Below, one piece after another: positions 23,805 through 31,069 of a DNA stretch of 41,168 bases; position 1 is the first letter of the stretch, and each line of letters starts with the position of its first letter. Both the position numbers and the translations under genes were made by a program. The stretch is from contig QHVT01000035.1 of assembly GCA_003223645.1 (NCBI GenBank), positions 1 to 41,168 of the forward strand, given 5' to 3'. The stretch is from Acidobacteriota bacterium (lineage in GTDB: Bacteria; Acidobacteriota; Thermoanaerobaculia; Gp7-AA8). Under the pieces are notes generated by a model. The model was not told the DNA's origin. It was given only the letters and a program-made list of their open reading frames with translations, and made no database searches.

Positions 23805-25646
23805 TCAGAAATACGGATTCTCGGGAAGGGCCAGACTGAGATAACGCTGGTCGAGATGGACAATCAGGTCTTTCTCCACGAGCTCTTCCAGCGCCGGCCC
23901 GACCCAGCCGGCGTCCTCGAACTTCGCGGAGATCTCCCTCAGGCTGCGGGCATCGGCGCAATATTCGTAAAGACTCGCGTAATCGTCCGAGTAGGCCGTC
24001 GTGCGCGGTGAGCCGTTGCGCCCATCCTCGATCAGGATCGTCGCCCAGGTCTTGCGATAGCGCAGATACGGCCGCGGCTCCCGCCGCCAGCGCTCCTGCC
24101 ACTCCTCCACGGCCTCGAAGATCTCGCCGTACTCATGATCCTCGAGGGTATTGCCCATCTCGTGCTCGAAGTAATAGGAAACACGATTCAGGTCGAAGCG
24201 GTCTTTCGGGAACAGATAGTCGTAGCAGGGCGACGGAACCAACCGGGTCACGGACTGCGTCTCGGGCTCGGCATACATCGGCGAGCCGCGGTCGGCGCGC
24301 GCCTTCGCAACGGCCCAGGGCGCCTGGAAGTGATGAATCTTCGACATCACCTCGCACTGGGCTCGATAGTCTTCCCGAGTCTCGCCGGGAAACCGGAGCA
24401 GGATGTTGTAGAGATTGTTGATCCCGTAGTAGGTGGACCACTTGATCAACTCCAGGTTCCGGACGCCGGTGGTGTGCTTTCGCATCAGCTTGAGAATGTG
24501 CGTGGAGAAACTCTCGACCCCCGGCTGGATCGAAAACAGCCCGCCTTTTCGCATCTGCTTCAGTTGCGCGCGCGTGAGACTCGGGCGCACCTCGTAGTGG
24601 ATGCGGAGATCGGTGTTGGCCTCGCCGAGGCGCTGGAACAGCTGATCGACGTATTCAGGGGCGATGATGTTGTCGATGGCGTTGAAATCGAGGATGCCGT
24701 AGCGTCTCGAAAGCTCGTCGAGTTGCTGAATGACGTTCTCGACGTGCTTGGAACGAAATTCCATGCCGGCGCGATTGAGACCGCAAAACGTGCAGTGGTT
24801 CTTCACACCCCACCAGCAGCCGCGCGCCGTTTCGATCGGCAGTAAGACCTCTTCCGCTTGACCGTAGTCGTGGTACCCGCCCTCTTTGCGCGCGTAGAAA
24901 TACTCGTCGAAATCGGGGACCGGAGTCTTGTTCATGTCGGCGAGGTTGGGAGCCCGGCCGGCATACGCCACCTGACTCCCGTTGCGCCACATCATGCCCG
25001 GAATGCCCGCCATCGACTGGCCGGCATAGAGACGGCGGATGGCCGGGGCTAGTGTCTCATCGGCATCGCCGCAATGAACGTAATCCACCTCCGGGCAGCC
25101 CTTCATGATTTCGTCGGCGATGTCGTCTTCGAAGGTGGCGCCGCCCATCATGACCGGAATGTGCGGATACTTCCGCTTGAGCGCCTTCGCCAGCGCAAGA
25201 CTCGCGAGCATCTGCTGAAAAACGACCGAGAACCCGATCACGCCGAACCGGCTCCAGTCGATGCTCGTCATGCAGAAGTCGATGAACGCCGGCGCCTCGG
25301 TTTCGCGCAGACGGCGGAGATCGTCGAGCGAACAGCCGGCCTTTTCACAGATGGTTTCGAGGTCGTCCCGATAGGTCTCGAAGTAGCCGTCGCCGGCCGC
25401 GAAATCACCGAAGGCGGCCTTGGTCCAGATCCACTCCCCCAACATGCACGGGTAGACCTCGGACAGCGTTTCGTTGAGACGCCAGCCGACCTGCGTTCCG
25501 AAATACATGAAGAGCGAGAACGTCTGAACGGGAAGCCCTTCGCTCTCGAGGGTCGGTTTGAGCAGAGCGAGTTGAAAGGATGGAAAACGCGCCGAGAGCG
25601 TCGGCATGCTGACGAGTGCAACCGGCTTGAGCGGATCGGTAGCCAT
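23805..25646 (-). CDS. RiPP-maturation-type radical SAM protein with B12-binding-like domain
   Basis: 613 residues from the chosen ATG. Residues about 8-240 form a Rossmann-like B12-binding-type domain (IPVMMGGATFED, YVHCGDADETL); the DxHxxG cobalamin signature is not apparent. Radical SAM core about 265-480: Cys277-x7-Cys285-x2-Cys288 in RGCWWGVKNHCTFCGLNRAG, typical of the ribosomal-peptide maturation radical SAM protein 1 group (TIGR03975), and SIQPGVESFS. The C-terminus (about 500-613) is a winged-helix-like peptide-binding region. It presumably modifies the Pro-rich protein encoded upstream. The start at 25646 lies after a stem-loop; 25712 is an alternative giving 22 more residues. Confidence 0.88.
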   Translation of the reverse strand: MATDPLKPVALVSMPTLSARFPSFQLALLKPTLESEGLPVQTFSLFMYFGTQVGWRLNETLSEVYPCMLGEWIWTKAAFGDFAAGDGYFETYRDDLETICEKAGCSLDDLRRLRETEAPAFIDFCMTSIDWSRFGVIGFSVVFQQMLASLALAKALKRKYPHIPVMMGGATFEDDIADEIMKGCPEVDYVHCGDADETLAPAIRRLYAGQSMAGIPGMMWRNGSQVAYAGRAPNLADMNKTPVPDFDEYFYARKEGGYHDYGQAEEVLLPIETARGCWWGVKNHCTFCGLNRAGMEFRSKHVENVIQQLDELSRRYGILDFNAIDNIIAPEYVDQLFQRLGEANTDLRIHYEVRPSLTRAQLKQMRKGGLFSIQPGVESFSTHILKLMRKHTTGVRNLELIKWSTYYGINNLYNILLRFPGETREDYRAQCEVMSKIHHFQAPWAVAKARADRGSPMYAEPETQSVTRLVPSPCYDYLFPKDRFDLNRVSYYFEHEMGNTLEDHEYGEIFEAVEEWQERWRREPRPYLRYRKTWATILIEDGRNGSPRTTAYSDDYASLYEYCADARSLREISAKFEDAGWVGPALEELVEKDLIVHLDQRYLSLALPENPYF

Positions 25647-25674
25647 CTCGGATTCAAAAGAGCCGGGGACCGCA

Positions 25675-25697
25675 GGCACCCCGCGGTGCGGGGAGCC
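25675..25697 (-). terminator. GC-rich stem-loop between precursor and radical SAM genes
   Basis: Arms GGCACCCCGC (25675-25684) and GCGGGGAGCC (25688-25697) pair in 9 of 10 positions around a 3-nt loop. No U-tract follows. In RiPP operons a stem-loop after the precursor gene often lets through only a fraction of transcripts and stabilises the precursor message; that role is inferred here. Confidence 0.6.
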
Positions 25698-25738
25698 GGC
25701 GGACCTCGGCATGCGTGATTACGCCCGATTCTCGAGGA

Positions 25739-26113
25739 TCACTTCTTCTTCTTCGGACTCGGAGCAACTTCCGGAATCGGCCGGCGCGGCGCTTTTTGCG
25801 GCGCGACTTCCGGGATCGGCCTCGACTTCCTGTCCGGTGCTACTTCGGTAATCGGTCCCCGTTTCCTCTGTGGCGACACTTCCGGGATCGGTCCCGGTCT
25901 CTTATGCGGCGCCACTTCCGGAATCGGCCGCCGCGGCGGTTTTGTCGGCGCGACTTCCGGGATCGGTCTCGGTTTCTTATACGGAGCCACTTCCGGGATC
26001 GGGCGCCGCGGCACGTTTGCCGGTGCAACTTCGGGATTCGGACGTTTCGCAGGAATCGAACGTTTTGCGGGGGCGATTTCCGGCCGGACTCCGGATTTGG
26101 ATTTGCCCTTCAT
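25739..26113 (-). CDS. Proline-rich repeat protein, putative multi-core RiPP precursor
   Basis: 124 residues, very basic, without Cys, Trp or a signal peptide. About nine imperfect repeats with consensus RPIPEVAP plus a 4-5 residue linker (YKKP, TKPPR, HKRP, QRKR, DRKS, QKAPR): octads start at residues 24, 37, 49, 62, 74, 86, 98 and 111, with a first divergent copy at 10-15 (RPEIAP). Spacing alternates 12 and 13. The tail is SPKKKK. The ATG follows GGAGG at a 7-nt distance and a strong promoter. Its place between a prolyl-hydroxylase-like gene and a RiPP radical SAM gene makes it the likely substrate. It lacks an obvious leader; the N-terminal 9-23 residues may serve. A non-RiPP Pro-rich scaffold is the main alternative. 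Confidence 0.78.
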   Translation of the reverse strand: MKGKSKSGVRPEIAPAKRSIPAKRPNPEVAPANVPRRPIPEVAPYKKPRPIPEVAPTKPPRRPIPEVAPHKRPGPIPEVSPQRKRGPITEVAPDRKSRPIPEVAPQKAPRRPIPEVAPSPKKKK

Positions 26114-26188
26114 GGATCTTCCTCCATAGTCATGGCACCAACGCGCCTGAACGAGAGCCGCTGCAGTGATGTTTCGGTTTACGTAAGG

Positions 26189-26217
26189 AACTTAGAGCGA
26201 AACGGTAATCTTGTCAA
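26189..26217 (-). promoter_or_regulatory. Near-consensus sigma-70 promoter for the precursor gene
   Basis: On the minus strand TTGACA (26217-26212), a 17-bp spacer, and TAAGTT (26194-26189). The start of transcription would fall near 26182, giving a leader of about 70 nt before the ATG at 26113. It lies after the oxygenase stop codon, so precursor, radical SAM and multidomain genes can be transcribed without the oxygenase gene. Confidence 0.8.
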
Positions 26218-26240
26218 CAAACCTGGGCGTGCCTTCCCGC

Positions 26241-26804
26241 CTATCGGAACCAGCTGATGATCGTGAAGCGTTTGCCGCTCGTGACGGGCAGCACCTCGTG
26301 CACCGTATCGGCCTTGAACGCAACCAGCAATCCGGTTTCGCCCGCCAGCCCATATTTCTTCCGCCGATCGTAAAAGGTCAGCGAACCGCCGGAGAACGAG
26401 TCATTCAAAAACACGACGATCGAGACTCGGCGGGCTCGCAAGTGATCGAAATCGAGTTGATCGGTGTTGCCGTCCTGGTGACGAACGAAAAAGTCCCCCG
26501 TTTCATAACGCAGGAACTGGGGCCGCTCGCAGTCCTTCAGACTCGTACCAAAATGCTCGTCCAGTGCTGATTTTTGGCTCGAGAGCCGTCTCTTGATTTT
26601 GCGAACGGTGTTCCTGGCGGGGTGAAGACTCGCGGTTTTGCGGACGGTCTCGTGAATCGTCCCTTCGACGCCTTCGAGATAGACCGGAGCCCGCGTCGTC
26701 GGAGCCGAATCCAATTCCGCCGTCAACCTCGCACAATGGTCTGGATCCAGAAAGTTCCGCAGCAAAAACAAATGGAAATGCGCCGGCCCGTCTGACTTCG
26801 GCAT
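26241..26804 (-). CDS. Prolyl-4-hydroxylase-like 2OG-Fe(II) oxygenase
   Basis: 187 residues, a single double-stranded beta-helix domain. The iron triad is His109 and Asp111 (YETGDFFVRHQDGN, 99-112) with His169 (DTVHEVLPV). Lys178/Arg179 in GKRFTIISWF fits the 2-oxoglutarate anchor. SIVVFLNDSFSGGSLTFYD is the usual strand pair of P4H-type enzymes. The family hydroxylates proline (or other residues) in peptides, consuming O2 and 2-oxoglutarate. Directly upstream of a protein that is about one-quarter proline, so hydroxylation of the repeat prolines is the natural inference. No signal peptide; it acts in the cytosol. Confidence 0.88.
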   Translation of the reverse strand: MPKSDGPAHFHLFLLRNFLDPDHCARLTAELDSAPTTRAPVYLEGVEGTIHETVRKTASLHPARNTVRKIKRRLSSQKSALDEHFGTSLKDCERPQFLRYETGDFFVRHQDGNTDQLDFDHLRARRVSIVVFLNDSFSGGSLTFYDRRKKYGLAGETGLLVAFKADTVHEVLPVTSGKRFTIISWFR

Positions 26805-26856
26805 TGCGTTCTCACGCTACTTTTCGAAAACAATATCATCGCGCGGGTGACGCAGT

Positions 26857-26950
26857 CCTGGCCTCCTGGCCTCCCAGAGTCCGAGCCTCCAAGCCTTGCA
26901 GAAACACCTCTGCGACTAGGAGGCTTGGAGGCCGGGAGGCTCGGAGGCCC
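26857..26950. repeat. Iterated palindromic element, GGAGGCTNGGAGGC family
   Basis: Units such as CTGGCCTCCTGGCCTCCC and GAGCCTCCAAGCC face inverted units (GGAGGCTTGGAGGCCGGG) across a loop that includes a second small palindrome (GCAGAAACACCTCTGC). It lies between the divergent oxygenase and prolidase genes, 50 bp from the first and 35 bp from the second. Confidence 0.82.
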
Positions 26951-26985
26951 GGGCCGGGCGGGCGGTGTTATATCCTCGCGCCGCC

Positions 26986-28320
26986 ATGATGGACGACGCG
27001 CTCGCCACGATTTACACCGCCCACGTCACGATTCAGAAGCTGCGGCACGACCGCGCGCTGCTCGAGGGGAAGTTCGATCACGTCGCGATCTTCTCCGGCG
27101 CGCTGCACTACCAGCTGTTCGACGACATGTCGTATCCGTTCAAGCCGAATCCGCATTTCAAATCGTGGGTGCCGGTGACGGACAACCCGAACTGCTTCGT
27201 CGTCTACACGCCGAACGTCAAGCCGAAGCTCATCTACTGGCAGCCGGTCGACTACTGGCACAAGGTCGCGGAGACGCCGACCGATCGCTGGACGGAAAAG
27301 TTCGACATCGTGATGATCGCGAATCCCGACGACGCGAAGGCGCATCTCCCCTCCGGCCGCATCGCGTTCCTCGGCGAATGGGACGAGCGCTTCGCGAGCT
27401 GGGGCGACCTCACGCCGAACCCCGAGCCGATCCTCAACAGCCTGCATTGGGACCGCGCGTGGAAGACGGAATACGAGATCGAATGCCTGCGTCGCGCGAA
27501 CGAGCGCGGCGCGCGCGGACACCTGGCCGCGGAGAAAGCGTTCCGCGGCGGCGCGTCGGAGTTCGAGATCCACGTCGACTATCTCGCGGCGTCCGATCAT
27601 GCCGAGGAGGAGTTGCCGTACGGAAACATCATCGCGCTCAACGAGCACGCGTCGACGCTTCACTACTATCACCACGGCCGCAGTCGCCTCGACAAGAAAA
27701 ATCTCTGGTCGTTCCTCATCGACGCCGGCGGGTCGTACAACGGCTACGCCAGCGACATCACGCGCACCTACTCGACGCACAAGGACGAGTTCCACGACCT
27801 GATCGCCGCGATGGACGAGATGCAGCTCGCGCTCGTCGATGCGATCCGTCCGAAGGTGAACTATCCCGACGTGCATCTCCTCTCGCATCGCAAGGTCGCG
27901 GAGATCCTCGCGCGCTTCAACTTCGTGCGCGACATCGATGCGGACGGCATCGTCGAGCGCCGCATCAGCTCCACGTTCCTCCCCCACGGCGTCGGTCACT
28001 ACCTCGGCCTGCAGGTGCATGACGTCGGCGGCTTCATGGCCGACCGCAGCGGCAAGACGATTCCGAAGCCGGAAGGGCATCCGTACCTGCGGCTCACGCG
28101 CGTCGTCGAGCCGGGACACGTCTTCACGATCGAGCCGGGCCTCTATTTCATCGACACGCTGCTCGCGGAGCTGAAGACGAGCGAGAACGCGAAGTTCGTG
28201 AATTGGGAAAAGGTCGGCGCGTTCCGCAAATACGGCGGCATCCGCATCGAGGACGACGTGCTCGTCACCGAGACGGGGCACGAGAACCTCACGCGCAACG
28301 CCTTCGCGAATGTGGCCTGA
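26986..28320 (+). CDS. pepQ: Xaa-Pro dipeptidase (prolidase, M24B)
   Basis: Hydrolyses X-Pro dipeptides using a two-metal pita-bread site. 444 residues, near E. coli PepQ. The N-terminal creatinase-like domain spans about 1-160. Metal ligands: Asp in FLIDAGGSYNGYASDITRTY (two Asp), His in LPHGVGHYLGLQVHD, Glu in TIEPGLYF and Glu in GGIRIEDDVLVT. The ATG at 26986 (first of two) is preceded by TATCCT at 26971-26976 and no Shine-Dalgarno. It is divergent from the Pro-rich peptide cluster; whether it processes that product is speculative. Confidence 0.95.
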   Translation: MMDDALATIYTAHVTIQKLRHDRALLEGKFDHVAIFSGALHYQLFDDMSYPFKPNPHFKSWVPVTDNPNCFVVYTPNVKPKLIYWQPVDYWHKVAETPTDRWTEKFDIVMIANPDDAKAHLPSGRIAFLGEWDERFASWGDLTPNPEPILNSLHWDRAWKTEYEIECLRRANERGARGHLAAEKAFRGGASEFEIHVDYLAASDHAEEELPYGNIIALNEHASTLHYYHHGRSRLDKKNLWSFLIDAGGSYNGYASDITRTYSTHKDEFHDLIAAMDEMQLALVDAIRPKVNYPDVHLLSHRKVAEILARFNFVRDIDADGIVERRISSTFLPHGVGHYLGLQVHDVGGFMADRSGKTIPKPEGHPYLRLTRVVEPGHVFTIEPGLYFIDTLLAELKTSENAKFVNWEKVGAFRKYGGIRIEDDVLVTETGHENLTRNAFANVA

Positions 28321-28807
28321 CCTGACCCACACGCAGCAGCTCGCCGACGTCCTGCAAGTGCTGTCGGCGATGATCACGCCGGCCGTGCTCATCCTCGCCT
28401 CGAGCTCGCTGCTCCTCACGACGTCGACGCGCTCGATCCGCTGCATCGATCGCGTCCGCGAGCGCACCGACGAGCTGGAAAAGCTCGGAACGGCGACGGA
28501 TGAAGTGACGGAGCGTCGCCGCAAACATTTGTACGAGCAGCTCGAGGTGAACATCCGCCGCGCGCGATTGCTGCAGCGCGCGATGTCGCGCTTGTACATG
28601 GGCATCAGCTTCTTCATCGGCACGAGCGTGTCGATCGGCGTCACGTCGCTCTTCAGCGCCGCTCTCGGCTGGATCCCGCTGATCCTCGGCTTCGTCGGCG
28701 CGGGCCTTCTCTTCTCCGCGAGCGTCTACCTGATCATCGAGTCGCGCCATGCGCTGACCACGACGTACGCGGAGATGGACTACATCTCACGGAACTACAT
28801 GCGATGA
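28310..28807 (+). CDS. DUF2721 membrane protein
   Basis: 165 residues. Overlaps the prolidase end by 11 nt, so probably translated with it. Helix at about 17-38 (VLSAMITPAVLILASSSLLL), a charged helical middle with RIRCIDRVRERTDELE-type and RRKHLYEQLEVNIRRARLL segments, and two more helices at about 95-145. This layout is that of DUF2721 proteins, whose function is unknown. Confidence 0.85.
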   Translation: MWPDLTHTQQLADVLQVLSAMITPAVLILASSSLLLTTSTRSIRCIDRVRERTDELEKLGTATDEVTERRRKHLYEQLEVNIRRARLLQRAMSRLYMGISFFIGTSVSIGVTSLFSAALGWIPLILGFVGAGLLFSASVYLIIESRHALTTTYAEMDYISRNYMR

Positions 28808-28851
28808 CGATGGCACCGCCCCTCACCCGGCGCTTCGCGCCACGGAACCTA

Positions 28852-28949
28852 TGTGGCGACCGCTGCCCTCAGCGGTCGCGGCGGTGCAACGCGCCGCTGG
28901 CGCCGCCCTTAGGCGGCGCTGTGACCGCTGAGGGCAGCGGTCACCACAA
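28852..28949. repeat. 98-bp palindromic element, GACCGCTGCCCTCAGCGGTC family (copy 1)
   Basis: Outer arms TGTGGCGACCGCTGCCCTCA and TGAGGGCAGCGGTCACCACA pair, with an inner GGCGGC-rich hairpin. Each outer arm itself contains GACCGCTG and CAGCGGTC, so it can also fold alone. A near-identical copy lies at 32638-32734. The remaining gap between the DUF2721 and permease genes shows nothing else. Confidence 0.85.
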
Positions 28950-28982
28950 CCGGGCCACCACCTCGAAGGGGGATGAGGGGCG

Positions 28983-29732
28983 ATGAACGCACGCACTCTC
29001 ATCGATCTGGCGTTGTTCGCTGCCGCCGGCTTCGTCGCGCAGATGATCGACGGCATCTGCTCGATGGGCTACGGCGTCAGCGCGACGTCGCTGCTGCTCT
29101 CGTTCGGCGTCTCGCCCGCGGCCGCGAGCGCGAGCGTGCACACGGCGGAAGTCGTCGCCACCGGCGCGTCGGCGTACAGCCACTGGCGCGTCGGCAATGT
29201 GATCTGGGCATTCGCAAAAAAGCTGCTGATCCCCGGCGCGATCGGCGCGATCATCGGCGCATACATCCTCACGTCGATTCCCGGCAACGTGATCAAGCCT
29301 TTCGTTGCCGCGTACCTCCTGATCATGGGCATCGTCATTTTCGTGAAGGCGTTTCGCCGGCGGCGCGAGCAGGAGTCGCACGCGCAGATCATTCCGCTCG
29401 GACTCGCCGGCGGCTTCTTCGACTCGATTGGCGGCGGCGGATGGGGACCGATCGTCGCCGGCACGCTGATCGCGCGCGGCAACTCGCCGCGCACGACGAT
29501 CGGCTCAGTCGCCTTCGCAGAATTTTTCGTGACCGTCGCGTCGTCGGCGACGTTGCTTGCCACGATCGGCGTGAAGAACTGGATTCCGATCGCGGGACTC
29601 GCGGCCGGCAGTCTTGTTGCGGCGCCGATCGCCGCGCGTTTGACAGGAAAGATTCCGACGAAACCGCTGATGATCTTCGTCGCGCTGGTGATCATCGCGC
29701 TCAGCGTGCGGACGATCTTCTTAGCCTTTTAG
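28983..29732 (+). CDS. TSUP/TauE-SafE family sulfite or organic-anion permease
   Basis: 249 residues with about eight predicted helices in two similar halves. The paired motifs GYGVSATSLLLSFGVSPAAAS and GGGGWGPIVAGTLIARGNSPR are the repeat signatures of the family. Members export sulfite, sulfolactate or related anions; the substrate cannot be told here. GAGGGG lies just before the ATG. The 3' end overlaps the convergent glycosylase gene by 32 bp. Confidence 0.9.
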   Translation: MNARTLIDLALFAAAGFVAQMIDGICSMGYGVSATSLLLSFGVSPAAASASVHTAEVVATGASAYSHWRVGNVIWAFAKKLLIPGAIGAIIGAYILTSIPGNVIKPFVAAYLLIMGIVIFVKAFRRRREQESHAQIIPLGLAGGFFDSIGGGGWGPIVAGTLIARGNSPRTTIGSVAFAEFFVTVASSATLLATIGVKNWIPIAGLAAGSLVAAPIAARLTGKIPTKPLMIFVALVIIALSVRTIFLAF

Positions 29733-30306
29733 CGATCAACTTCAGCGACTTCGCGAGCAGCGCCACATTCTCTTTCTTGTTCGTCCACGTCGAGCGCCCC
29801 GACGGATGCGGCAGCACGATCACGTCGAACTCGTGGCCGGCGCGCGTGACGCGATGGACGCGGCCGACGACTTTCTTGAGCTCCGACTCGCCGACGAGCT
29901 GCTTCGCGGCGAGCGTGCCGACGGCGATCACGAGCTCGGGCCGCAGGATGCGCAGCTCGCGATCGAGATGCGCGGAGCAGCGCGCGATCTCGTCGACGTC
30001 GGGAACGCGATCGCCTCCGGCCTTCGGATCGCGTCCGGGAAAGCAGCGGATGACCGCGGCGATGTAGACGCTCGCGCGAAATTCTTCTTCACTGATGCCG
30101 ACGTGCTCCTGCATCCACGCGAACAACCGCCGCCCCGCCGTGTACGCGAACGGCTTCGCCTGCTCGACTTCGCGCGGGCCCGGCGCCTGGCCGACGAGCA
30201 TCACGCGCGCGTTCGGCACGACACCCGTCACCGGCACGCCGAAGACGTTCGGGCAGGCGCGGCACGCGAAAAGCGCGTCGAGGTGAGCTGCAAAGTCGCG
30301 GTTCAT
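29701..30306 (-). CDS. Uracil-DNA glycosylase superfamily protein (Fe-S type)
   Basis: 201 residues, base-excision repair. Motif A is VGQAPGPREVEQAKPF and motif B HPSGRSTW. Cysteines at CRACP (15, 18), IRCFPG and ARCS fit the [4Fe-4S] cluster of family 4/5 enzymes. The GQAPG-type motif without the usual catalytic acidic residue directly after GE resembles the broader family 4-like group, so base preference is uncertain. It is divergent from the phospholipase-C-like gene with 22 bp between the starts. Confidence 0.85.
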   Translation of the reverse strand: MNRDFAAHLDALFACRACPNVFGVPVTGVVPNARVMLVGQAPGPREVEQAKPFAYTAGRRLFAWMQEHVGISEEEFRASVYIAAVIRCFPGRDPKAGGDRVPDVDEIARCSAHLDRELRILRPELVIAVGTLAAKQLVGESELKKVVGRVHRVTRAGHEFDVIVLPHPSGRSTWTNKKENVALLAKSLKLIAKRLRRSSAR

Positions 30307-30328
30307 ACGTTACGATCGTGAGCCAACA

Positions 30329-31069
30329 ATGCGGCGCACCCAAATCGTCCTCGTTCTCGCACTTTTTCCCTGGATCGCCCATGCGTGGACGCGCGCGTCG
30401 GACGAGCGCATCGCGAAGAAAGGCGTCGCGCTCGCGCCTCCCGATCTCCGGCTCGTTCTCGATCGCTTCGATACCGAGTTCAAGCACGGAATCGCGCTCG
30501 CGGAGTCGGACGAGGGCTCGGAGTCGCATCACTTCTTCGTGCTGTCGCGCGACGGGCGCTTGCGCGAGCGCATCGAGAAAGAGACTGCGAAGTCGATCCA
30601 GATGATCCGCAGCGGCGAGCCGATGAGCCACGTCGCCGAGCGCCTCGGCATCCTCGCCCATCTCGTCGCCGACGCCAACAATCCGTTCCACGTCGCCAAC
30701 GACGACGCGCGCCTCACCGCCGCGCACAACGACTTCGAGCAATTCTTCGAACAGCGGCTCGCGAAGTTTCCGACCGTCTTCTACGGACTCGATCCGCGAT
30801 TCCAGCTCACGTCGTATCTCGACAAGACCTTCGCGCGCACGGCGAAGTTTTATCCGCTGATGAGCGAGGAGTATTTTCGCGGCGGCACGCTGCGGTCGTC
30901 GAGCGAGTTCGATGACCGCTCGACCGCGTTCGGCGTCGCGTCGGTCTGCTACTCGCGTGCCGTCACCGATCTCGTGAACCTCTACTACTACATCTGGAAG
31001 GAAGCCGGCGGCGACGTCCGCTCCGCGGCGCTGATGCGGCGCGGCAACCTGCTGTTGAATGCCTATTGA
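30329..31069 (+). CDS. Secreted zinc-dependent phospholipase C / S1-P1 nuclease-like protein
   Basis: 246 residues. The signal peptide would be cut after AHA at residue 20, leaving Trp21 as the mature N-terminus; in this fold the N-terminal Trp is a zinc ligand. Further candidates are SHHFF, the characteristic AHLVADANNPFHVAND segment, and HNDFEQFFEQ (His-x3-Glu). The enzyme could act on phospholipids or single-stranded nucleic acid; the sequence does not decide. The stop overlaps the purH start by 11 nt. Confidence 0.75.
   Translation: MRRTQIVLVLALFPWIAHAWTRASDERIAKKGVALAPPDLRLVLDRFDTEFKHGIALAESDEGSESHHFFVLSRDGRLRERIEKETAKSIQMIRSGEPMSHVAERLGILAHLVADANNPFHVANDDARLTAAHNDFEQFFEQRLAKFPTVFYGLDPRFQLTSYLDKTFARTAKFYPLMSEEYFRGGTLRSSSEFDDRSTAFGVASVCYSRAVTDLVNLYYYIWKEAGGDVRSAALMRRGNLLLNAY

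Noticed and set aside
25739-26113. CRISPR-like regular repeats
   Set aside because: The 36-39-bp period comes from codons of a Pro-rich protein in an open frame with a promoter and ribosome-binding site; there are no unique spacers of constant length.
26968-28644. A 558-residue open frame on the minus strand
   Set aside because: Antisense to prolidase and DUF2721; no motifs.
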